From Asaia bogorensis (GTDB taxonomy: Bacteria; Pseudomonadota; Alphaproteobacteria; Reyranellales; Reyranellaceae), in the NCBI GenBank assembly GCA_945889625.1, contig CAMDCE010000022.1:1-64000 (forward strand): a DNA stretch of 64,000 nt. The letters are read 5' to 3'. Below are positions 44,039-52,874 of the stretch, piece by piece. A model generated the notes under the pieces. That model was not told where the DNA came from. It did no database searches and was given only the letters and a program-made list of their open reading frames with translations. The position numbers and the translations under genes were made by a program. Positions within the stretch are counted from its first letter, which is position 1, and each line of letters begins with the position of its first letter.

Positions 44039-45180
44039 AACTCGAAGGCATCAAGGTCGTCGATCTGTCCTGGTTCCTGCCGGGCCCCTACCTCACCACG
44101 GCGCTGGCCGATCATGGCGCCGAGGTCATCAAGGTCGAGCCGCCCGGCGAGGGCGATCCCGGCCGCCACATCAGGCCACCGGACGAGCGCACCTCGGTGT
44201 TCTTCCGCAACATGGGCCGCGGCAAGAAGAGCGTCGTGCTCGACCTCAAGAGCGCCGAGGGCCGCGTTGACCTGTTAGGCCTGTGCAGCGCGGCCGACGT
44301 GATCGTGGAGTCCTTCCGTCCCGGCGTCGCGGCGCGCTTCGGCATCGGCTACGACGCGGTGAGCGCCAAAAATCCCGGCGTGGTCTATTGCTCGATCAGC
44401 GCCTTCGGCCAGGACGGCGCCTATCCCGGCCGCGCCGCGCACGATCTCGCGCTCGAGGCGATGACGGGCGTGCTGAGCCTGACCCTGGGCGACGACGGCC
44501 GGCCGGCGATCCCGGGCATTCCCGTCGCCGACCTGGTGAGCGGCCTCCATGGCTTGAGCGGCGTGCTGATGGCGCTGCTGCGGCGTCAGGCGACGGGCCG
44601 CGGCGACTATATCGACGTCTCCATGCACGAGGCGCTGATGGCCTCCTGCGCCAATGTGGTCGGCTCGGCCTTCGCCGAGAACAAGCAGCCCGACGTCAAG
44701 CAGCAGCGCACCACCGGCGGCTCGGCCTTCTATCGCGTCTACGATACGTCCGATGGCCGTCAGCTCGTGCTGGCCGGGCAGGAGATGAAGTTCATCAAGA
44801 ACCTGCTGGGCGCGTTGGGCAGACCTGAAATGGCGCCGATCTGCGAATGGCCGGGTTCGCATCAGCAGCCGGTGATGGATTTCCTCGCCGCCACCTTCCG
44901 CGCCAAGCCCTTGGCGCACTGGATGAAATGGCTCGACACGCTCGACATCTGCTACGGCCCGGTCAACACGCTCCCCGAGGCCCTCGCCGACCCGAATCTT
45001 CTGAAGCGCGGCGCAGTGCTGACCGACGCCCTGGGCCGCAAGCACTTCGCACCGGCCGTGCGCTTCAAGGACGAACCGTCAAGACCGCTCTATCGCGAGC
45101 CGCTGCTCGGTGAGCACACCGACGAGGTCCTCAGGAAAGCAAAGCGGTCGCCTTCGCCAGCGGCACCGACGCGTCGCTGA
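44035..45180 (+). CDS. class III (CaiB/BaiF) CoA-transferase, second copy
   Basis: A 381-residue paralogue of the preceding protein (both start with LEGI.V and share GAEVIKVEPP and LGKKSVTLD/GRGKKSVVLD-type segments). The catalytic Asp lies in AAHDLALEAMTGVLS near residue 140. Two non-identical family III subunits encoded side by side can form a heteromeric transferase, as in some aromatic-acid pathways, so a two-subunit enzyme is possible. Its last 50 bases overlap the convergent AidB-like gene. Confidence 0.92.
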   Translation: MKLEGIKVVDLSWFLPGPYLTTALADHGAEVIKVEPPGEGDPGRHIRPPDERTSVFFRNMGRGKKSVVLDLKSAEGRVDLLGLCSAADVIVESFRPGVAARFGIGYDAVSAKNPGVVYCSISAFGQDGAYPGRAAHDLALEAMTGVLSLTLGDDGRPAIPGIPVADLVSGLHGLSGVLMALLRRQATGRGDYIDVSMHEALMASCANVVGSAFAENKQPDVKQQRTTGGSAFYRVYDTSDGRQLVLAGQEMKFIKNLLGALGRPEMAPICEWPGSHQQPVMDFLAATFRAKPLAHWMKWLDTLDICYGPVNTLPEALADPNLLKRGAVLTDALGRKHFAPAVRFKDEPSRPLYREPLLGEHTDEVLRKAKRSPSPAAPTRR

Positions 45181-46936
45181 GCAGCAGGTCCATCGCCTCC
45201 TGCTCCCACGGCGCTTCATTGAGCGACAGCGGGTCTTGCGGGGCAAGCCGATGCTCGATCACCAGGCGCGACAGCAGCAGGCGGCGGGCGTCGCCGCCCT
45301 TGGCGCCCAGCGTGGCGCCTTCCCAGGCCATGAGGGCCGCCGTCGCGGCGTGATAGAGCGCGCCGGCGGCGAGGCGTGAACGCTTCTCGTGCCTGGGATC
45401 GGAAGCGACCGCCTCGACGAAGCGCTCGACGCGATCGAGCGTGGCGCCCAGCAGCCCTTTGTACTGGCCGGGCAGGCTGGCGCTCGGCTCGTACCTGGCC
45501 TTGAGTGCGGCCGTCAGGGTCCTGTGGCCACCCGTCTTGCCGACGGCGCGTTGCACGACATCGAGCGCATTGATGTTGGAGGTGCCTTCCCACAGCGTGC
45601 CGATCTGGGCGTCGCGCACCAGCCGGGCGGTGGCCCATTCCTCGATGTAGCCCAGCCCGCCGCGCACCTCGAGGGCGGCGCTGGCGACCGGGATGTTGTC
45701 GCGGCAGGCGCGGAACTTGTAGACCGGCGTGAGGATGCGTAGCAGGTTGGCGGCCTCGGTGTCGCCTTTGTCGGCGCGGCCCATCGTGTCGGCGGCGAAG
45801 GCGTACATCGACAGCGCCTGCTCGGTCGGCAGCATGATCTTCATCAGCTGGCGGCGCAGCAGCGGATAGTCGCCGATGGCGCGGCCGAAGGCGTGGCGGC
45901 TCCGGGCCACGACGGTCGCCTCGTTGAGGCAGCGGCGCATCATGGCGGCAGCGCGCACGCCGTGGCTCAAGCGCGACAGGTTGACCTGCTCCATCATCTG
46001 CTTGAAGCCGCGGCCGACGTCGCCGACGGCATAGGCGATGGCTCCGTCGAGGATGATCTCGCCCGAGGCCATGGAGCGCGTGCCGAGCTTGTCCTTCAGC
46101 CGCACGATCCGGTAGCTGTTGCGACTGCCGTCCTCGAGCTGCCGCGGCAGGGCGAACAGGCCGAGCCCTTGCGTGCCCCGTTTTGGTAGTTGGCCGGCTG
46201 CGCCGCGCGGCCGCGCCAGCAGGACGGCCACGTCGGCATCGGCGTGGCTGCAGAACCACTTCTGGCCATGGAGCTTCCAGCGCTCCACGCCGTCGGCGCC
46301 GACGCCCACCCGCTCGGCCTCGGTCTCGATCGCGCCAACGTCCGAGCCGCCGGCCTTTTCGGTCATGAACTGCGTGCCCTTCAGCATCGTGGCCGGATCC
46401 TGACTCAGCAGCCGGTCGAGCAGCAGTTTCTTGAGTGCAGGCGAGCCGTAGCGCTTGATGATGAAGTTGGAGGTGTCGCTGACCGACACCGGGCACATCA
46501 GGCCGAACTCGGCCTGCACGAAGAGATAGGTGATGCCGTATTTCACCAGCGGGTGCGCGGCCGCCGTCATGCCGAGCACGCCGGCGCGATGGCTCATGGC
46601 GTGCATCCCGAAATCCTCGAAGGCGATCTTCTCCATCTCGCGATAGGCGGGATGGTAGTCGATCCAGTCCTCGTCCCGTCCGAACCTGTCGCGCGGATTG
46701 AGCGCCGGCGGGTGCTTGTCGGCGATCATGGCGAGCTCGTCGAGGCGATTGCCGGCCAGCGCGCCCAGGCGGTCGAAATGCGGCGCCATGGCGGCGCCAA
46801 GGCCGGGCTCGATGTAGAGCGACAGCAGGTCCTGGAACTGCCGGTCGATGGCATAGAAATTCCTGCCGTGGATGTCGGGCGCGACGTGATGGGCGCCGTG
46901 CGGCGGCCTGCTCGGGACGGGCGACATGTCGGGCAT
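45131..46936 (-). CDS. acyl-CoA dehydrogenase, AidB-like long form
   Basis: A 601-residue flavoprotein of the AidB/long acyl-CoA dehydrogenase branch. The N-terminal domain has NFYAIDRQFQDLLSLYI and DYHPAYREMEKIAFEDFG; the middle has LMCPVSVSDTSNFIIKRYG and KGTQFMTEKAGGSDVGAIET (signature with the AidB-type MTEKAGGSD); the C-terminal part shows QIGTLWEGTSNINALDVVQRAVGK with the substrate-site Glu, then an extra helical domain. AidB binds DNA and is induced by alkylation; whether this copy does is unknown. GGGAG precedes ATG 46936. It lies ten bases after the sirtuin gene. Confidence 0.9.
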   Translation of the reverse strand: MPDMSPVPSRPPHGAHHVAPDIHGRNFYAIDRQFQDLLSLYIEPGLGAAMAPHFDRLGALAGNRLDELAMIADKHPPALNPRDRFGRDEDWIDYHPAYREMEKIAFEDFGMHAMSHRAGVLGMTAAAHPLVKYGITYLFVQAEFGLMCPVSVSDTSNFIIKRYGSPALKKLLLDRLLSQDPATMLKGTQFMTEKAGGSDVGAIETEAERVGVGADGVERWKLHGQKWFCSHADADVAVLLARPRGAAGQLPKRGTQGLGLFALPRQLEDGSRNSYRIVRLKDKLGTRSMASGEIILDGAIAYAVGDVGRGFKQMMEQVNLSRLSHGVRAAAMMRRCLNEATVVARSRHAFGRAIGDYPLLRRQLMKIMLPTEQALSMYAFAADTMGRADKGDTEAANLLRILTPVYKFRACRDNIPVASAALEVRGGLGYIEEWATARLVRDAQIGTLWEGTSNINALDVVQRAVGKTGGHRTLTAALKARYEPSASLPGQYKGLLGATLDRVERFVEAVASDPRHEKRSRLAAGALYHAATAALMAWEGATLGAKGGDARRLLLSRLVIEHRLAPQDPLSLNEAPWEQEAMDLLLSDASVPLAKATALLS

Positions 46937-46946
46937 CGTTTTCTCC

Positions 46947-47684
46947 CTATTGGGTCCAGCCCTCGGCCAGGATGCGCTCGACGCAAGGCGGCACGATCCT
47001 GGTGGCGGGGCCGTAGATATGTTCGCGGAACAGCGACTGATTGTCGGTCGGCTCGAGATTGAGCTCGATGGTATGGGCGCGCGGCCGGTGCCGGCGGACG
47101 TGCAGCACGAAGCCCGCCGCCGGATAGACCTCGCCCGATGTGCCGATCGCCAAGAACAGCCCGCAGCTGTCGAGCACCGCGTAGATCTCCTCGAGATGCA
47201 TCGGCATTTCGCCGAACCAGACGATGTTGGGCCTGAGCTCGCCCACGGCATGGCAGGTTGTGCACACCGACTGCGGGGAGAGGTCGGCATCGGAGGCGCT
47301 CACCGTGGCGCACTTCATGCAGCGGATCTCGCCGTCACGGCCGTGCATGTGGATGACCCTTTTGGACCCTGCCGTCTCGTGCAGCAGGTCGATATTCTGG
47401 GTCACGACCGTGACCTCACCATCGTACTTCTGCTCCAGCTGAGCAAGAGCGCGATGGGCCGCATTGGGCTCGATGTGGGCGGCGCGGAACATTTTTCTTG
47501 TGTCGTTGTAGAAATCCAGCACCTTCTTCTTGTCGCGCTGCCAGGCTTCGATGGTGGCGACGTCCTCGAGGTTCACCCGGGTCCACAGGCCATCCTTGTC
47601 GCGGAACGTATCGATGCCGCTTTCCTTCGAAATGCCCGCTCCGGTCAGCACGACGATGCCGGGGGCCAGGAAATCCTGATGCAT
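46947..47684 (-). CDS. cobB: NAD-dependent protein deacylase, sirtuin (CobB-type)
   Basis: A 245-residue Sir2 enzyme that removes acyl groups from lysines using NAD+. Motifs: VVLTGAGISKESGIDTFRD near residue 12; TQNIDLLHETAG near 96; the catalytic His in HMHGRDGE; the zinc site CMKCATVS...CTTCHAVG; and RPNIVWFGEMP. The usual class III Ala-Tyr-Arg-type acyl pocket was not evident to me, so substrate range is open. ATG 47684 is chosen; TTG 47693 is the alternative. TAGATT lies seven bases upstream with no Shine-Dalgarno site. It is co-directional with the AidB-like gene, ten bases apart: acyl-CoA oxidation next to a deacylase. Confidence 0.93.
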   Translation of the reverse strand: MHQDFLAPGIVVLTGAGISKESGIDTFRDKDGLWTRVNLEDVATIEAWQRDKKKVLDFYNDTRKMFRAAHIEPNAAHRALAQLEQKYDGEVTVVTQNIDLLHETAGSKRVIHMHGRDGEIRCMKCATVSASDADLSPQSVCTTCHAVGELRPNIVWFGEMPMHLEEIYAVLDSCGLFLAIGTSGEVYPAAGFVLHVRRHRPRAHTIELNLEPTDNQSLFREHIYGPATRIVPPCVERILAEGWTQ

Positions 47685-47691
47685 GGGCGGC

Positions 47692-47697
47692 AATCTA
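47692..47697 (-). promoter_or_regulatory. TAGATT -10-like box seven bases before a start codon
   Basis: On the minus strand: TAGATT, seven bases, ATG 47684 of the sirtuin gene; no Shine-Dalgarno sequence. Confidence 0.35.
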
Positions 47698-47710
47698 GCG
47701 CCGTGCTAAA

Positions 47711-47842
47711 GCATAGTCCCGTCCGGCCGAGGCGCGTAAACACACCGCGATCAGCCGGACGGGACTATGCCATTGAAGGAAATGCTTCGTGCAATGCGTT
47801 TCCGGTCGAATTGAACCGCTCCGCGGTTCAATTCGACCGGAA
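47711..47842. repeat. family B interspersed palindromic element (copy 2), with an extra hairpin
   Basis: The first inverted repeat (20-bp arms, 47711-47730 with 47751-47770, one mismatch) has a 20-base loop that matches the loop of copy 1 at 16 of 20 positions. The shared flank at 47771-47803 contains GAAATGCTTCGTGCAATGCG-like sequence. A second, perfect 19-bp inverted repeat (47800-47818 with 47824-47842, loop CTCCG) is present only in this copy. It fills the divergent gap between the sirtuin and phosphatase genes. Confidence 0.85.
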
Positions 47843-47863
47843 GCCGCTTTAGGGTAGCAGGCC

Positions 47864-48349
47864 ATGACCATCGGCGTCCTGTTCGTCTGCACCGCCAATA
47901 TCTGCCGCTCTCCCACGGCGGAGGGGGTATTCCGCACCATGGTGCGCCGCGCCGGCCTGGCCGATGCCTTCACCGTCGATTCGGCGGGCACCTTCGACGG
48001 CCATGTCGGCAGTCCGCCGTCGCTGCTCGCTGTCGAGGCGGCGGCCCGCCGCGGCTACGACATTGGCGACCTGCGCGCGCGGGCGCTGACCAACGAGGAT
48101 ATCGAGCGCTTCGAATTTCCGCTGGCGATGGATCGCACGCACCTTGCCACCATGCGCTGGATGGCGCCGCGCGGCCTGATGGATCGGCCGCAGATGTTCA
48201 TGAAGTACGCGCCGCGGGCCGGCGTCATGGACGTCGCAGATCCCTTTGGCGGGCCGCCGCGCGGCTACGACGACGCGCTCAACCTCATCGAAGCCGGCTG
48301 CCTCGGCCTGCTGGCGCAGCTCAAGCCGCTGGTCAAAACGGCCACTTGA
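47864..48349 (+). CDS. low-molecular-weight protein-tyrosine phosphatase
   Basis: A 161-residue cytoplasmic phosphatase. The P-loop is FVCTANICRSPTAEG with the CX5R catalytic signature (Cys9-Arg15), and the general-acid Asp is in MDVADPFGGPP near residue 126. Length is normal for the family. Arsenate reductases of the ArsC type share the fold but differ in the Cys pattern. The last 17 bases overlap the convergent dimethylformamidase-like gene. Confidence 0.93.
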   Translation: MTIGVLFVCTANICRSPTAEGVFRTMVRRAGLADAFTVDSAGTFDGHVGSPPSLLAVEAAARRGYDIGDLRARALTNEDIERFEFPLAMDRTHLATMRWMAPRGLMDRPQMFMKYAPRAGVMDVADPFGGPPRGYDDALNLIEAGCLGLLAQLKPLVKTAT

Positions 48350-50498
48350 GCCCGAGCTCGCCGAACTTGTTGGCGACGTTGAAGGTGAGCCGCGAGACGT
48401 CGTTGTCGAACTTGTTGTGGGGCAGGGTGCCGCAATAGGTGATCGAGCCGACCGAGAACACAGCGCCGCCCCTGGGCTTCTCGATATAGGTCATGTCGGC
48501 GCGAATCAGCTGCTCGAGCGTTTCTCCGGTGATGGTGGTGTCGAGGCCGAGCCGCTCCTCATGCACGACGACGAAATTCTTGCGGTCGTGACCTTCGGAT
48601 GAGGCCAGCACGACGGCATTGAGCGGGCTGCCCAGGCGATGATCGAGCCGGTCGAGCTCGAAGCCTGCGGCGCCGCCGCCGGAATAGCCGTAGCCGCCGA
48701 ACAGCTCGTCCTTCACGCCCTCGAAGATCCAGGCGTGATGATTGTCCCTCGCCGCCGGTGCCTGGCGGTAGGAATCGCCCACGAACCTGCCCTGGCTCGA
48801 GAAGCCGATGCCGCACAGGAGATTGGGCGGCCGGTCGGAGCGCCGCCACAGCCCGCCGTAGTTGCCGTCGAACGAATGGTAGTACTCGCCGGGCTCGGCC
48901 GGCCAGGTGCGGATACCGCCTTCGGTGCGGCGCACTTCGATCGCTCCCGGCACGGCGTCCGAGAGGGCCACGCGCCAGTAGAAGCCGTTGCCGCCGAGAT
49001 ACATCAGCCGCCCGCCGGTCTCGGTGTAGGTCTGCAGCGCGTCGAGCGTGTTCTCGGTGTGGTACTCGGGATGCGTGCCGGTCACGACGACTTTGTAGGA
49101 GGCCAGGATCTCGACGCCCTTGTCGTGCAGATCGTGGTCGGTGACGACGTCGTAGGCGATGCCCATGCAGTCGAGCCAGCCCGTGAGATGCGTGTCGGCC
49201 GGCAGGTGACGCAGCCCCGATCCGGCGTCGTCGTTGTAGGAAAGGTAATTGGGCCGCCAGGTCAGCAGCGGGCGCAGGTGCGAGGAATAGGCGACGCCCG
49301 AGCCGTCGCGGTGGAAGTTGTAGGTCGACAGGCCGTAGTCCTTATTGTCGTCGGGGTAGTTGGCGGCGGATTTCCAGGCCGCCACGCGCTCGCGAAACGG
49401 CCCGTCGAACAGCGCGCGCGAGAAGTTGGAGTAGACCTGATAGGTGAAGGTCGAGGCGAGATAGCAGACCTTGGCCTGCGGTTTGCCGACCTGCGGGCGC
49501 ACGAAGAAGGGGATGATGTCGCGGTGCGGACCGCAACGCAGTTCCATGCCGTAGACGCCGCTCTTCATGTCCTTCGGCACCGTGAAGCTGAAGTCGTCGG
49601 GCCAGCCGCAATCGTGCAGGTCGTCGTCGTGGAAGTGGATGGCCGCATACTGCGCGGGGGCGGCCTTCCAGTCGCGCTCGACGCCGGTCCAGGCCGCACC
49701 TTTCATGGCGCGTGTCGGCAGGTTGACCAGCCGGCCGTGCAGGCCATTCGGTCCGGTATCCTCGATCGCCATCGTGCCCATGCCGCGGGCGAAGTCCCAG
49801 GCCGCGACGCCGGCGATCTGCGGTGCCTCGATCTTGCCGTTGAAGCAGCGTCGCGCGGGTCGGTCGGCGGCGGCCTCGGCGCCGATCAGGACCGGCTGCG
49901 GCACGTCGAGGACCAGGCCCGGCGCCGTCGCGCTGGCCTCGCCCTCGTCGTCGGTTGCGAAGGCACGCTTGAGCGGCTGCTGGCCGACGCGCAGCATGCC
50001 CGTCACGGGATCCGCACTCGCCCACACGCGATACCAGGCGCGATTGCGCAGCTTCTTGCCGACGACAACGCGCGCCGCGCCGGTCTCCAGCGCCATGCCG
50101 TCGGGCGTCAGCACCAGCGCGAAGCCCGCGCCCCCCTGACCTGTTCCTTGGGCCGCATCGCGCCGCGAGATCACGGTCTGCGGCCCGTCCTCGGGCAGGG
50201 TCGGCCAGATCAGCGCCTCGACGGCGAGCGCGCCGGGCAACGTCACCCCCCTGGCACCTTCGATCAGTGCATAGGAGCCGGGCCAGGCGTGCTGCTGGCG
50301 CGAGGCGAAACGGGCCTCGAACAATTCCGAGTGGTCTTCGAGCTTGGCCGGCACTCCGCCGGGATTGGGATCGCCGCGGACAATACGCACCAGCATGGCG
50401 TTGTACGGCGTGGGTCCCACGCTCGACACCTTGAAGGCGATTTTTTCGCCGGCGCGAACGGAAATGCGGTCGGCATAGCCGATCAACGGTGCGGTCAC
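48333..50498 (-). CDS. N,N-dimethylformamidase large (beta) subunit-like protein
   Basis: A 721-residue protein resembling the large subunit of dimethylformamidase, which hydrolyses DMF to dimethylamine and formate. An N-terminal lectin-like region (residues about 1-260) precedes the amidohydrolase-like core with STFTYQVYSNFSRALF, TWRPNYLSYNDDAGSG and VVTGTHPEYHTENTLDAL. The known enzyme binds iron with two Tyr and one Glu; these three segments are my candidate ligand sites, not verified. GTG 50498 follows GGGGGAG. The small subunit of the described enzyme is not seen in the window. It diverges from the phosphotriesterase-like gene, 40 bp between starts. Confidence 0.8.
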   Translation of the reverse strand: MTAPLIGYADRISVRAGEKIAFKVSSVGPTPYNAMLVRIVRGDPNPGGVPAKLEDHSELFEARFASRQQHAWPGSYALIEGARGVTLPGALAVEALIWPTLPEDGPQTVISRRDAAQGTGQGGAGFALVLTPDGMALETGAARVVVGKKLRNRAWYRVWASADPVTGMLRVGQQPLKRAFATDDEGEASATAPGLVLDVPQPVLIGAEAAADRPARRCFNGKIEAPQIAGVAAWDFARGMGTMAIEDTGPNGLHGRLVNLPTRAMKGAAWTGVERDWKAAPAQYAAIHFHDDDLHDCGWPDDFSFTVPKDMKSGVYGMELRCGPHRDIIPFFVRPQVGKPQAKVCYLASTFTYQVYSNFSRALFDGPFRERVAAWKSAANYPDDNKDYGLSTYNFHRDGSGVAYSSHLRPLLTWRPNYLSYNDDAGSGLRHLPADTHLTGWLDCMGIAYDVVTDHDLHDKGVEILASYKVVVTGTHPEYHTENTLDALQTYTETGGRLMYLGGNGFYWRVALSDAVPGAIEVRRTEGGIRTWPAEPGEYYHSFDGNYGGLWRRSDRPPNLLCGIGFSSQGRFVGDSYRQAPAARDNHHAWIFEGVKDELFGGYGYSGGGAAGFELDRLDHRLGSPLNAVVLASSEGHDRKNFVVVHEERLGLDTTITGETLEQLIRADMTYIEKPRGGAVFSVGSITYCGTLPHNKFDNDVSRLTFNVANKFGELGLKWPF

Positions 50499-50522
50499 TT
50501 TAAACTCCCCCTCAACGGCGGC

Positions 50523-50528
50523 TATAGT
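50523..50528 (+). promoter_or_regulatory. TATAGT -10-like box ten bases before a start codon
   Basis: TATAGT, then ten bases, then ATG 50539 of the phosphotriesterase-like gene. Only 40 bp separate the divergent starts, so there is little space for a leader. Confidence 0.5.
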
Positions 50529-50538
50529 CGCCCGAACA

Positions 50539-51585
50539 ATGACGACGCGCCAAGAGCTCACAGGCAAAATTCAGACCGTGCTCGGCACGATTGCGCCCGA
50601 ACAGCTCGGCCGCACCCTGATGCACGAGCACGTGCTGTGCGATATCCGCCCGCCCGGCACGCGCGCCGACAACGATCTTGGCCCCGAAATCACCCTGGAG
50701 AACGTCTGGCAGCTCAACTACGGCCACGGCATCAAGCGCGCCGGGCGCAAATACATGCTCGATCTCGAGGATATCGCCACGCGAGAGGTCGGCATGATGA
50801 AGCACGACGGCGGCGACGCCATCGTCGAGCTGACCTGCGGCGGCCTGTCGCCCGACCCCAAAGGCCTGCAGCGCATCGCGGCCGGCACCGGCGTGCACCT
50901 CGTCATGGGCTGCGGCTACTACGTCGACGACTATCAGGATCCGAAGAATCACGGCCGCACGGTCGAGGATTTTGCCGCCGAGATGATCGGCCAGATCCTG
51001 CACGGCGCCTGGGGCACCGACGTGCGCGCCGGCATGATCGGCGAGATCGGCTGCCAGGCGCCGTGGACCGCGACGGAGAAGCGCGTGATGCAGGCGGCAC
51101 TCCTTGCCGCTGCGGAAACAGGTGCCGCCATCAACGTCCATCCCGGCCGCGACCCCGACCAACCGCAGGAAGTCGCCGATTTCGTCAAGGCGGCGGGCCA
51201 TCCGACCGAGCGCATGGTGATCAGCCACATCGACCGCACCGTCTTCGACGAGCCGCGCCTGCTGCGGCTGGCCGACAGTGGCGTCACGGTCGAGTTCGAC
51301 CTGTTCGGTCAGGAAGCGAGCTACTACGGCCTCTCCGACATCGACATGCCCAACGATGCGACGCGGCTCAGGCTGATCCGCGCCCTGATCGACCACGGCC
51401 ATCTCGATCGCGTCGTGATCAGCCACGACATCTGCTACCGCACCCGGCTCGCCAGCTTCGGCGGCCACGGCTACGGCCACATCTTCAGGAACGTCGTGCC
51501 GATGATGCAGAAGCGCGGCTACGGCGAGGACGAGATCGACGCCATCCTGGTGCACAATCCGCGGCGGCTGCTGACGTTCGTCTGA
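50539..51585 (+). CDS. phosphotriesterase-family metal-dependent hydrolase (PHP-like)
   Basis: A 348-residue amidohydrolase-fold enzyme. The N-terminal metal motif is LMHEHVLCD near residue 28; metal-bridging Glu in GMIGEIGC near 172, where true phosphotriesterases have a carboxylated Lys; then NVHPGRD, VISHIDRT near 230 and the distal Asp in VISHDICYRTRL near 297. Glu in place of Lys is typical of phosphotriesterase-homology proteins, many of which are lactonases or amidases rather than organophosphatases. Divergent pairing with a dimethylformamidase-like gene suggests a shared degradative role. Confidence 0.9.
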   Translation: MTTRQELTGKIQTVLGTIAPEQLGRTLMHEHVLCDIRPPGTRADNDLGPEITLENVWQLNYGHGIKRAGRKYMLDLEDIATREVGMMKHDGGDAIVELTCGGLSPDPKGLQRIAAGTGVHLVMGCGYYVDDYQDPKNHGRTVEDFAAEMIGQILHGAWGTDVRAGMIGEIGCQAPWTATEKRVMQAALLAAAETGAAINVHPGRDPDQPQEVADFVKAAGHPTERMVISHIDRTVFDEPRLLRLADSGVTVEFDLFGQEASYYGLSDIDMPNDATRLRLIRALIDHGHLDRVVISHDICYRTRLASFGGHGYGHIFRNVVPMMQKRGYGEDEIDAILVHNPRRLLTFV

Positions 51586-51593
51586 CTCAGGCC

Positions 51594-51644
51594 AAAGGTC
51601 CCTCGCTTGGGGCGCGTCAGACGCCCCCCAAGCGAGGGACCTTT
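51594..51644. repeat. family C palindromic repeat between convergent genes (copy 3)
   Basis: Perfect 19-bp inverted repeat (AAAGGTCCCTCGCTTGGGG at 51594-51612, complement at 51626-51644) with a 13-base loop that can extend the stem (GCG/CGC). It separates the phosphotriesterase-like gene (ends 51585) from the convergent phosphodiesterase gene (ends 51647). Confidence 0.85.
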
Positions 51645-51646
51645 CG

Positions 51647-52192
51647 TCAGAACGTCAGCGCGTAGCCTGCTTCCTCGGTGTAGAGCGAGCCGCTGCGACC
51701 GCGGCGGCTGGAATAGAGCGCAAAATGGTCGGCAAGCCACGGGCCGGCGCGGAAGGTCGAGTGGCTGGCCATGAACTGCGCGATGTGATGGCCGGTCTCG
51801 GCGCCGTTGGGAAAGCGCGCCAGAGTGACATGGGGGCGGAATTTGCGGCGCTCGATCTCGATGCCGCAGTTGCGCGCCACGGTCGAGACCTTCTGCTGCA
51901 GCCAGTCGAGCCTGTCGCTCTTTTCGACCAGCGCCACCAGTGCCTTGGGCTGCTTGCCGCTGCTGAACTGCTCGACGCCGGCGACCGCCACCGGAAAACG
52001 CGGACCGGCGATGTCCGACAGTTCTTCTTCGAGATCGCGCATGACGGCGCCCTGGACCTGGTCGCAGAAGCAGAGCGTCACGTGGAGATTCTCGGCCGGC
52101 TGCCAGCGCGCGTCGGGCACGCCCGACTGCAGCGCCGCCAGCTCCTCGGCAATCTCCTCAGGGACGGGGAGGGCTACGAACAGACGCGGCAT
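51647..52192 (-). CDS. thpR: RNA 2',3'-cyclic phosphodiesterase (ThpR/LigT, 2H family)
   Basis: A 181-residue 2H phosphoesterase. Both HxTx motifs are visible: ENLHVTLCFCD near residue 38 and KFRPHVTLARFP near 126. It starts RLFVALPVPEEIAEEL, the usual family beginning. It opens RNA 2',3'-cyclic phosphates. The ATG at 52192 lies inside the 3' end of the esterase gene (which ends at 52158), an overlap of 35 bases. The last residues include GRSGSLYTEEAGYAL. Confidence 0.92.
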   Translation of the reverse strand: MPRLFVALPVPEEIAEELAALQSGVPDARWQPAENLHVTLCFCDQVQGAVMRDLEEELSDIAGPRFPVAVAGVEQFSSGKQPKALVALVEKSDRLDWLQQKVSTVARNCGIEIERRKFRPHVTLARFPNGAETGHHIAQFMASHSTFRAGPWLADHFALYSSRRGRSGSLYTEEAGYALTF

Positions 52193-52853
52193 GGTCGTCG
52201 AGTCTCTTCGTGACGAACGGCAGGATGCGGTCGACCATGATGTCGACGCCCTGGGCGTTGGGATGGATGCCGTCGGCCTGGTTGAGCGCGGGGTCCTGCG
52301 CCACGCCATCGAGGAAGAAGGGATAGAGCGGCACGCCGTGCTTGTCGGCGAGCTTCTTGTAGAGGCCGTCGAACTGGGCGGCGTATTCCGGCCCGAAGTT
52401 GCGCGGCGCCAGCATGCCGGCCAGCCACACCGTGACGCCGGTGGCTTTCAGTTTGGTGATGATCGCGTCGAGATTGCGTTCGGTGCCGGCCGGGTCGGAG
52501 CCGCGCAGCGCGTCGTTGCCGCCCAGTTGCACCAGCACGATGTCGGGTTTGTCGGCCAGCATCCAGTCGATGCGCTCGAGGCCGCCCGCAGTGGTGTCGC
52601 CCGAGACGCCGTGATTGAGGATTGTGGCGTTGCGCGCCCGCCGCTGAAGGGCCGCCTGCAGGCGGGCCGGGAAGGCCTGAGGCGGACTGAGCCCGTAGCC
52701 GGCGGCCAGGCTGTCGCCGAGGATGGCGATCTTGACCGGCCCGCCTTGTGCATGCCCGGCAACGGTCGCGAGACACAGGACAAGCGCCAGAAACGCCCCG
52801 ACCCGTGAATTGACCGTCGCCGCAAAACCACCATATCCAGTGCCGACAGTCAT
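52158..52853 (-). CDS. tesA: SGNH/GDSL esterase, TesA-type arylesterase
   Basis: A 231-residue lipase-like hydrolase with a signal segment (VGAFLALVLCLATVAGHAQG). GDSL blocks: block I ILGDSLAAGYG (nucleophile Ser), block II NHGVSGDTTAGG, block III LGGNDALRG, and block V DGIHPNAQG with Asp and His. It matches E. coli TesA in type and in position: tesA is divergent from ybbA-ybbP there too. AAGAGG precedes ATG 52853. Only 21 bp separate it from the ATPase start. Confidence 0.92.
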   Translation of the reverse strand: MTVGTGYGGFAATVNSRVGAFLALVLCLATVAGHAQGGPVKIAILGDSLAAGYGLSPPQAFPARLQAALQRRARNATILNHGVSGDTTAGGLERIDWMLADKPDIVLVQLGGNDALRGSDPAGTERNLDAIITKLKATGVTVWLAGMLAPRNFGPEYAAQFDGLYKKLADKHGVPLYPFFLDGVAQDPALNQADGIHPNAQGVDIMVDRILPFVTKRLDDHAASVRSPPRP

Positions 52854-52874
52854 TGCCTCTTACCCGGAGCTTTC

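Noticed and set aside
48639-51665. 1008-codon plus-strand frame
   Set aside because: First two thirds are antisense to the dimethylformamidase-like gene and the rest is an off-frame reading of the phosphotriesterase-like gene; no single protein family fits.
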